In this document: positions 58,078-64,000 of the stretch, in pieces
How positions within the stretch are numbered: position 1 is the first letter of the stretch
Layout: every line of letters begins with the position of its first letter
NCBI RefSeq assembly: GCF_013376455.1
Contig: NZ_CP045504.1
Location: forward strand, 1,157,501-1,221,500
DNA from: Desulfolutivibrio sulfodismutans DSM 3696
Lineage (GTDB): Bacteria; Desulfobacterota; Desulfovibrionia; Desulfovibrionales; Desulfovibrionaceae
Direction: 5' to 3'
Length of the DNA: 64,000 bases
Made by a program: the position numbers and the translations under genes
The notes under the pieces: generated by a model
Databases searched by the model: none
The model's input: only the letters and a program-made list of their open reading frames with translations
Told to the model about the DNA's origin: nothing

Positions 58078-60279
58078 TCAATCGCAGCCCGGATCGTCGC
58101 CGCAGATCTCATGGACACAGGTATACGGACTCCCGTTGTTATAGAAATACCACTCCCCTATCCTTCCGGTCTTGTCGTCGCAATACGTTCCAGATATATT
58201 CAACGTCCCATCCTCAAGGTACGACTTGTACGATCCCGTCAATTCCCCATCCGTGTAGTGGTGGTCGTCCCACGGATTCCCGTTCTCCCACCATTTCTTG
58301 TACGCACCGTGATATATGTCACCCTTGTACTCTATCTGTGATTCTTTTTTATTGTTCAAATACCAAGTGATGCCAAGTCGCCTTTCACCCGTCTCCACAT
58401 CATAGCACACTGCGAAGATCGGCTTGGTGCTGTCGTCGTTGTCGTACCGCTCTTCCGCGACAACGTGCCTGTACGTCAGATGCTTCCAGGTCCGCACGCT
58501 TCCCACATACTGCATCGGCCACCTGGGCGGTACGTCCAGGCAATACTGCGGCTCGCCGTCGAGCCTGATCTGGACCGTGGCCAGATGCGCCGTCTGGTAG
58601 GGATAGGACGTGTCGCCGTTGCTGGCCACGGCGACGACCGCATCCCCCTGGCCCACGCTGAAATGCAGCGGCGTACCGGGCGTCAGGGCGCCCAGGCGCG
58701 TATAGCCCGTGCCCGAGGAAATCTTGTACAGCGCATAGCTGATGTTGTCGGCCTCTTTGGCCACGGCGGCCCAATCCGTATCGCCGGACTCCAGATAATT
58801 GAAAATGACCTTCCAGACCCGTCCCGAAAAAGGCATGATGCTGTCGGAGAAAATGGCGTAGGGCCGGTAGCCGTCGGCCGGGGTCTTGAGATAGGTGGTG
58901 ATGCTGCTCGGCAGGGTCGGCCAGGCGGAATAGGCCGTGCTCTTCGAGGCGGCTTTCTCCAAAAAAGCGATCCACTTGGCCGATGTCGTGGTCATGCCCC
59001 CCTCGGTGTCGATGAGCGCGCCCAGGTCGGACAGGCCGGAAGTTCCCGTTCCCTGGGCCTGGATGTTGCGCCACAGGTCGTAGACGAATGCGTCGCTGCC
59101 GCGCGCGTCGCGCAGATAGCGCAAAAACCCCGACGCCCAATATCCGAGATTCTGGATGCCGGTATGGTCCGCCTGGGTCGCCAGCCCGTACTGGTAATCC
59201 GGCAGGGTGTTCAGAAAGACCTGCGAGACGTAGGCGGCCGAGTCCAGCATGACGCCCTCGAACCACACCGACGAGGCCTCGGCCAGGAGCAGGAAATTCG
59301 GCGTGGCCAGGGGATGGCGCAGGGCCAGGGCGGACCTCGGGTTGTAGAGGTTCTGGATGATGTGGAAGTATTCGTGTCCGATCGTCGCCTTGAGGCGCTC
59401 CAGGTGCTCCGGCGTGCAGATTTCCACGTTGATGTTCATGTACTGGCCGCCCTTGCCCGAGAGTGGCACGCCCACCTCGCCGTCGACCTCGCCCATGCCC
59501 CGCTCCACGGTGATGTTCACCGGGTTTCGCAGGCCGGTGGTGACAAACCCCATGGCGGCCAGTTTCGCATAGGCGGATTCCGCAAAATTGAGGATCTGCT
59601 GCGGGATGTCTTCCGGATGGGCTGCTATCGAGGCCGGATAATACAGGCGGAAATGGTCGCTGCGCAGCGTTTCGAAACCGGTGATGCGCCAAAACGTGGC
59701 CTCGCGCCGGGTGGCGACGTCGAGCGGCGCGTCTTGCCTGCGATTGGCTGCGGGCAACGATTCGCTGTCGTTTGGGGCAATGTCGACGTAGAGCATCCCG
59801 GAAACCACCCGGCCCATGACCAGGCTCGGCCGGACATCGCTGCGGTCACTGCCGACAATCAGGTTGTCGGCCAGGGCCACAGGCATTTCCCGGTCCAGGC
59901 CTCCGACGAAACCAAGGCATACGGTCAGTGGTTGGTTCCACCCTTGCGCCTCCACACGCAACGTCCAGACCAGGGATTGCCGGTTGCCCAGGTAGTCGGG
60001 ATCAGTCTGTCTCCCGGAAAGCTCCACCAGCGTATCAGAGGAAAAGCTTCCGGCAGGCACGTCCACCGACACGGAGCCCACGGCCACGACGCCCCCGGCG
60101 GCCCCTATCACGGCGCTCGCCGTGGGGGTTGCGGCCGCAGCGATCGCGGGAATCATCAAGAGCAGGGCGTCACGCTCCGCCTCAGTCTGGGCAAACGCTT
60201 TTTTGCAACACATGGAATGTGCGCTCAGGAAACACAACACGAAAACCAGTACGAAGACATGACGGTCATTATTTGGCAT
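58078..60279 (-). CDS. Exported HExxH-motif protein with MORN_2-like tail
   Basis: Predicted secreted protein of 733 aa. The N-terminus (from 60279) has a signal peptide (VFVLVFVLCFLSAHSMCC). A beta-rich region follows (about residues 55-200), then a metallopeptidase-like domain with ATIGHEYFHIIQNLY (HEYFH, the zinc HExxH pattern) and GFLRYLRDARG; the C-terminal 100 residues contain repeats like GAYKKWWENGNPWDDHHYTDGELTGSYKS and GEWYFYNNGSPYT, resembling MORN_2/YwqK-type repeats. No third ligand could be assigned. The catalytic role is inference. It is upstream of glyA on the same strand but 400 bases away. Confidence 0.65.
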   Translation of the reverse strand: MPNNDRHVFVLVFVLCFLSAHSMCCKKAFAQTEAERDALLLMIPAIAAAATPTASAVIGAAGGVVAVGSVSVDVPAGSFSSDTLVELSGRQTDPDYLGNRQSLVWTLRVEAQGWNQPLTVCLGFVGGLDREMPVALADNLIVGSDRSDVRPSLVMGRVVSGMLYVDIAPNDSESLPAANRRQDAPLDVATRREATFWRITGFETLRSDHFRLYYPASIAAHPEDIPQQILNFAESAYAKLAAMGFVTTGLRNPVNITVERGMGEVDGEVGVPLSGKGGQYMNINVEICTPEHLERLKATIGHEYFHIIQNLYNPRSALALRHPLATPNFLLLAEASSVWFEGVMLDSAAYVSQVFLNTLPDYQYGLATQADHTGIQNLGYWASGFLRYLRDARGSDAFVYDLWRNIQAQGTGTSGLSDLGALIDTEGGMTTTSAKWIAFLEKAASKSTAYSAWPTLPSSITTYLKTPADGYRPYAIFSDSIMPFSGRVWKVIFNYLESGDTDWAAVAKEADNISYALYKISSGTGYTRLGALTPGTPLHFSVGQGDAVVAVASNGDTSYPYQTAHLATVQIRLDGEPQYCLDVPPRWPMQYVGSVRTWKHLTYRHVVAEERYDNDDSTKPIFAVCYDVETGERRLGITWYLNNKKESQIEYKGDIYHGAYKKWWENGNPWDDHHYTDGELTGSYKSYLEDGTLNISGTYCDDKTGRIGEWYFYNNGSPYTCVHEICGDDPGCD

Positions 60280-60694
60280 CACGCGTTTCCCTGGCAACCA
60301 TATTTCTGGAATCACTATTTAAAATATCCTGGTCAAATCTCATATGCCGTCATGACTCACGACGTCTCCCTGTCATGGCATTCTTTCGTTGCGTAACGGC
60401 TCGAACTTTCTCTTGCAATCATTCAGCATCATTAAAAAGAATATCCGTATACACGAAATGAGATCCCGTTCTCACAAATAATGGTCAGCCCTATAATGTA
60501 AGTAAAACAGGCCAAGCAGGCCCGTCAAGCGCCAATATCCACGCGATGAAACCTGCAAAATCCGCTATTTATGTTCTTTACCTAAGAACACAACCGGTTA
60601 TGTACTTGGGATGGTTGTCTTGGAGATCATTGCAATGCGATTCTATCTATTTACGATGAAATGACCGCCGGGATTTTCATGCGACCGGGGACGA
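60280..60694. other. Intergenic stretch with A+T-rich bases
   Basis: About 400 bases upstream of the HExxH gene. The stretch 60420-60640 is A+T-rich and without supportable frames. It holds the likely promoter for the HExxH protein gene (start 60279). No terminator or repeat was recognised. Confidence 0.4.
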
Positions 60695-60810
60695 TGGAAA
60701 GGCTTCCTGGCAGGGTGCTCCACTTTCTCTGTGAATTTCTGGCCGCCGTAGTAGCGCCGCCCGGGATAGCCTTCGGAATGCGTGATGGTGAAGACGGTGC
60801 CGATGGGCGT
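60695..60810 (-). pseudogene. Fragment of a second glyA
   Basis: On the minus strand this stretch translates as [20 protein letters not shown] and GQKFTEKVEHPARK, which matches residues of serine hydroxymethyltransferase around [28 protein letters not shown] of the intact gene at 56418-57680, and is nearly identical to it over the GGCCGCCGTAGTAGCG part of the + strand. The rest of the enzyme is absent on both sides. It is a decayed copy or a recombination scar. Confidence 0.75.
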
Positions 60811-60915
60811 GTGAGAGGAAGGGTCGATGGAGAACGGGGGGCGCGACCGGGGCAGGTGGAGGCTTGGAGAAAAGGAAGGAAACGCGAAGGCATCCCCTGG
60901 ACTTTTCCCGCCCGA

Positions 60916-62046
60916 TCACCGACCAGCCTCAGCGCCGCCAGCGGCCGCAGGCGTTTCGTCGCCTTCGGATGCCGCCACGGGGAAGGCCACGACCACTGTG
61001 GTTCCCCTTTCCGGAACCGACTCCACCTTGACAAACCCATGATTCGCTTCAAGGATTTCCTTGGCAAACGACAGTCCCAGGCCGGTGGAATAATCCTTGG
61101 TGCTGAAACACGGTTCGAAAATTTTCGGCAACACGGCCGCCGGAATTCCCTTCCCGCTATCCGCTATGCGCAAGACCGCCATGTCTCCCTCTCGTTCGGC
61201 CGCAATGTCGACCACGCCGCCTTTCGGCGAGGCCTCGACGGCATTCGCCAAAATCTCGCCAAGCCCGACCAGGACGCTCTCCATGTCGGCCTGCAACCAG
61301 ATGTCGCCCGGACTCGGGGAGACATGCAGGCGCACCCGGGCCACCTCGGCCTTGTCCCGGCCGCTTTTTTCCAGCCCGTCCAGCACCTCCGCGACCGAAA
61401 CCCGGCGCATGAGATACGGCAGGTCATGCTTGACCTTCAAAATACCGTCGATCAACCCTTCAAGCTTGTGCGACTCCTCGACGATGATCTGCAGTCGCGA
61501 GGAGATTGGCTCATCTTTGTCACACTTTCGGAGCAGCGATTTCGCAAAGTTGGCGATGGTAAAGAGCGGATTCCGCGTTTCATGGGCCAGCGTGGCGGCC
61601 ATCCTGTCGGATATGGCGTGACGCTCAAGCAAGATGGCCTGATCCCTGCCCCGACGAATCTCCTCGAAGGCCTCACCAAGCTTTGCGTTTGCCTGACGGA
61701 GCAACAAAAACCCTTTTTCAACAAATGAATAATAGAGCGTCACCGCCGAAATGAAGATAAACGTTATGGTATTGATAGCGCCACTGATCGGGCTTATGGA
61801 CTCCCATATCTCTTTATACCCCGTATTCACCAGAATATCACGCACGATATGCCCGACACTCCGGCCCACGGAAAACGCCGTCAGCGCCAGTGTGAGCATA
61901 TAGATATACGACCACAAGAGTTCCCGTGGCTCCCGGCGCATCAATTTGAACGCATACCGGCTTGCGGCGAAAGACAGAACAATCATCAGCGCCGACCCGA
62001 AAAAATCGACAAGATAGACGGGCAGTACGGGGAGCGGCAGGTTCAT
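60916..62046 (-). CDS. Membrane sensor histidine kinase
   Basis: Histidine kinase of 376 aa. Three to four N-terminal TM helices (VYLVDFFGSALMIVLSFAASRYAF, IYMLTLALTAFSVG, ITFIFISAVTLYYSFV) with no large periplasmic sensor, then a HisKA domain with the phospho-acceptor in ATLAHETRNPLFTIANF and a HATPase domain with GEILANAVEAS (N box), DSGKGIP (G1) and GLGLSFAKEILEANHG (G2). The start overlaps the stop of the upstream membrane protein gene by four bases (ATGA). No response regulator lies nearby, so it is an orphan kinase; its partner may be the TM protein in the same operon. Confidence 0.88.
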   Translation of the reverse strand: MNLPLPVLPVYLVDFFGSALMIVLSFAASRYAFKLMRREPRELLWSYIYMLTLALTAFSVGRSVGHIVRDILVNTGYKEIWESISPISGAINTITFIFISAVTLYYSFVEKGFLLLRQANAKLGEAFEEIRRGRDQAILLERHAISDRMAATLAHETRNPLFTIANFAKSLLRKCDKDEPISSRLQIIVEESHKLEGLIDGILKVKHDLPYLMRRVSVAEVLDGLEKSGRDKAEVARVRLHVSPSPGDIWLQADMESVLVGLGEILANAVEASPKGGVVDIAAEREGDMAVLRIADSGKGIPAAVLPKIFEPCFSTKDYSTGLGLSFAKEILEANHGFVKVESVPERGTTVVVAFPVAASEGDETPAAAGGAEAGR

Positions 62047-62579
62047 GAACGCTCCTTGCAAAAGGCCCGAAGCCCCAGGAGGAAGAACAGCATGGCCGGG
62101 ACCGCGACCAGATGGTCGAGCTTGCAGGCATAAAAGAGCAGCGCCTTCCAGGCCGGGGCTGCGACCAGAACCCGGTCCCAGGGATTCGTCCCCCCGGCGA
62201 AGGCCGGCGAGGGCATGAGTTCCTCCAGCCAGTGCCCCAGGAAGGCCACGGCGTTCCACACGGCAAACAGCAGGCAGGACACGGCGATGTATTTCCAGCC
62301 CCGGGACGTCCATTCCACATGACGCCTGAGGCGGAAATACAGCACAACCATGGCCAGAAGAAAAAGCAGATGTCCGAACTGGTGGGAATACAGGCCCTCC
62401 GCCCCGCCATGCGTCTGAATCGCCAGGGCCTCGTGCGGGGTCTGGAGAACCAGGACCACAAGAAGCGCCAGCCACATGCTTCCGGGCAGGCCGCCCCGCG
62501 CCGGGGCGCATAGACGCTGCGAACACCCGTTTCTGCCGCGCAATCCGCCGCCCCTGCGGACATCCGATGAAAAGGCCAT
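62043..62579 (-). CDS. Multi-pass membrane protein coupled to a histidine kinase
   Basis: Predicted 178-aa protein with about five hydrophobic segments (MWLALLVVLVLQTP, QFGHLLFLLAMVVLYF, YIAVSCLLFAVWNAVAFLGHW, LVAVPAMLFFLLGL) and short loops rich in His, Trp and Glu (HQFGH, HWLEEL, DHLVAV). The first 30 residues are basic and low in structure. I do not recognise a family. GGGAGGGG precedes the ATG and the end overlaps the kinase start. It may sense or transmit a signal, possibly via bound metal or heme, but this is only inference. Confidence 0.6.
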   Translation of the reverse strand: MAFSSDVRRGGGLRGRNGCSQRLCAPARGGLPGSMWLALLVVLVLQTPHEALAIQTHGGAEGLYSHQFGHLLFLLAMVVLYFRLRRHVEWTSRGWKYIAVSCLLFAVWNAVAFLGHWLEELMPSPAFAGGTNPWDRVLVAAPAWKALLFYACKLDHLVAVPAMLFFLLGLRAFCKERS

Positions 62580-62810
62580 GGCATCCCCTCCCGCTCTCTC
62601 CGGCCTCGCGCCGTGTCCCCGAATATGTACGCTCCCACCGTGAACGGCTTTCTTTCTCCAAAAATACCGGCGTCATATTTCGGACGTATCACGAGACACC
62701 AACAATACGCTTCTTTACGACGTGCAACAACAGATACTTCCTTCGACCGGCGAACCATGCGAAATTTCAGCCCTCGTCCCTGCGCCGGAGGGCGACAGCG
62801 CCCCCCCCAT

Positions 62811-62850
62811 AAACGACAAAACGCCGCCCGGCGCAAACCAGGCGGCGTTT
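62811..62850 (-). terminator. Rho-independent terminator of pal
   Basis: Read on the minus strand, a 10-bp stem AAACGCCGCC/GGCGGCGTTT (62850-62841 with 62828-62819) is followed by TTTTGTCGTTTAT. It lies about 20 bases after the stop of pal and matches intrinsic terminators. Confidence 0.8.
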
Positions 62851-62870
62851 GAAGCGAAAGTCGCTCGAGG

Positions 62871-63383
62871 CTACAGCGTGCCGCGGAATTCGTCGCGACG
62901 GTTCTTGGCCCAGGCGGATTCGCCGTGGCCCGGATCCAGGGGACGCTCCTTGCCGTAGCTCACGGTGGAGATGCGGCTGGCTTCGACACCCAGGTTGACC
63001 AGGTACTGGGCGGAAGCCTGGGCCCGACGCTCACCCAGGGCCAGGTTGTACTCGGCGGTGCCGCGCTCGTCGCAATGGCCTTCGACGACCAGCTTGACCT
63101 GCGGGTATTTGCGCAGCACCTCGACCTTGCGGGTCAGGATCTGACGGGCCTCGGGGGTCAAAGACGAGCTGTCGAAGGCGAAATAGATGATCTGGGACAG
63201 TTCGGTGTTGGCCTGGCCGAGCATCTCGCGAAGCTGACGCTCTTTCTCCAGACGCTGCCTCTCCTGCTCCTCCCAGCTGGCGTCCGAGCCATCGCCGGGT
63301 CCGGCGGCCTTCTTGGCGCAACCAGCGCCCAAAAGGGACACCATCAACACAACCAGAAATAAACTGACGATCCTTCCTCTCAT
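62871..63383 (-). CDS. pal: Peptidoglycan-associated lipoprotein Pal
   Basis: Outer-membrane lipoprotein (170 aa) of the Tol-Pal complex that links the membrane to peptidoglycan during division. Signal peptide and lipobox LLGAGC with C22, then a charged linker (WEEQERQRLEKERQLREM) and the OmpA-like domain with IYFAFDSSSLTPEARQIL, VEGHCDERGTAEYNLALGERRAQA. The start at 63383 has GAGGAGGAG upstream; the longer frame lacks an SD. It lies downstream of tolB, as usual. Confidence 0.95.
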   Translation of the reverse strand: MRGRIVSLFLVVLMVSLLGAGCAKKAAGPGDGSDASWEEQERQRLEKERQLREMLGQANTELSQIIYFAFDSSSLTPEARQILTRKVEVLRKYPQVKLVVEGHCDERGTAEYNLALGERRAQASAQYLVNLGVEASRISTVSYGKERPLDPGHGESAWAKNRRDEFRGTL

Positions 63384-63639
63384 GGTTCTCCTCCTCAAGA
63401 TTCCCGCATGTAAAACAGGCTGGCGGGCAACGTTCCTGCCAGCCCGTGCGGCTTTGCTAAAGAAATTCGCACCCTGACCAATGGGCGGAAGTCTGTTTAC
63501 GCCTTCCACCAAGAATTGCAACTCTTTCTTGACCCTTGGATTTATTGAACGTTTTCCATGACGGGTCCACCATCTTCACCCAAATTCACGACGGGCTGCA
63601 AGGCCGACACGCATGCGCGGCGACCATGTCGAACGCCGT

Positions 63640-64000
63640 CTATTTCCCAGGCAACGGCCCCCAGGAGGGCATCCGGGCCGCGCCGTCGCCGGTTGGCACC
63701 ATGACCGGCTGTGCGCCGTGCCGGGTGGTGATGTAGATCTTGGAGGCCCCGCCCCGGGTGGAGGCAAAGGCGATGAAATAGCCGTCCGGCGCGAAGGAGG
63801 GATTCTCGTCCGAGCCAGGCCCCGAGGTGACCTGCTGTTCGGCCCCGGTGGCGATGTCGAGAACGAACACCTTCTGGCCGCCGCCGGTCTGCCGGGTAAA
63901 GGCCACCAGGGTTCCGTCGGGGCTCATGCTGGGGTTGGTGTTGTAGCCGAACTTGGTGAGCCGCCGGGAGGAACCGGACCCCATGTCGCGCAGATAGATG
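63640..64000 (-). CDS. tolB: TolB, C-terminal part (cut by window end)
   Basis: The last 114 or so residues of the periplasmic TolB protein. NPSMSPDGTLVAFTRQTGGGQKVFVLDIATG and ENPSFAPDGYFIAFASTRGGASKIYI are beta-propeller blades with the usual SPDG turns. The gene continues past the right edge of the window, so its start is not seen. It precedes pal by 256 bases. Confidence 0.92.
   Translation of the reverse strand, partial: IYLRDMGSGSSRRLTKFGYNTNPSMSPDGTLVAFTRQTGGGQKVFVLDIATGAEQQVTSGPGSDENPSFAPDGYFIAFASTRGGASKIYITTRHGAQPVMVPTGDGAARMPSWGPLPGK

Overview
The window is a G+C-rich chromosomal segment from what looks like a sulfate-reducing deltaproteobacterium of the Desulfovibrionaceae. This is an inference from gene content: a PerR-rubrerythrin-rubredoxin operon including a CX4C type-2 rubredoxin, a NIL-domain ferredoxin, CheY/CheZ/flagellin chemotaxis genes, split-P glycine cleavage genes, an FmdE-family exported protein and a DUF1786 protein. 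No rRNA, tRNA or CRISPR array was seen.

Layout. 1-6.2 kb: exported GH18 chitinase, asnS, an ATC-hydrolase-like gene, ftsY, cheY. 6.2-11.3 kb (minus): carB, purF and a small conserved gene. 11.5-22.2 kb (plus): Na/Pi cotransporter with a broken 5' end, small coiled-coil protein, ileS, lspA, PLDc_N protein, cpoB, NIL-ferredoxin, PilZ protein, cheZ, and a flagellin gene flanked by near-identical repeats. 22.4-24.4 kb (minus): perR, rubrerythrin and two rubredoxin genes. 24.5-33.5 kb: an acetate module with an acyl-CoA synthetase (frameshifted), a DnaQ-like exonuclease coupled to a cNMP/CBS/DUF294 nucleotidyltransferase, and a divergent DUF485-actP-DUF294 operon. 33.6-40.1 kb (minus): chemoreceptor and an mlaE-mlaF-mlaD-pqiC lipid transport operon. 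40.5-44.4 kb: Nif11-like small protein, Pit phosphate transporter, K+ channel, FmdE protein. 44.6-47.6 kb: accessory patch with an IS5-family element inserted in an Xre antitoxin gene and an A+T-rich membrane-protein gene. 47.6-57.7 kb: DUF1786 gene, gcvH-gcvPA-gcvPB-lpdA, maf, an A+T-rich HNH gene, enoyl-CoA hydratase, and glyA preceded by a ZTP (pfl) riboswitch. 58-64 kb (minus): exported HExxH protein, a broken glyA fragment, a membrane protein plus histidine kinase pair, then tolB-pal.

How the genes connect. GcvH/P/L and GlyA form the one-carbon/glycine core, with ZTP sensing of folate status proposed for glyA; purF uses ZTP-related purine metabolism; gcvT and carA are not in the window. 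The acetate module pairs a solute symporter and an acyl-CoA synthetase with two DUF294 nucleotidyltransferases, one containing CBS and cyclic-nucleotide-like sensor domains, and is the best candidate for an under-described regulatory system.

Three genes (Na/Pi cotransporter, acyl-CoA synthetase, FmdE protein) are split near their 5' ends by one-base indels at or near G/C runs. They could be assembly errors, recent mutations or slippage switches; the sequence alone cannot decide.
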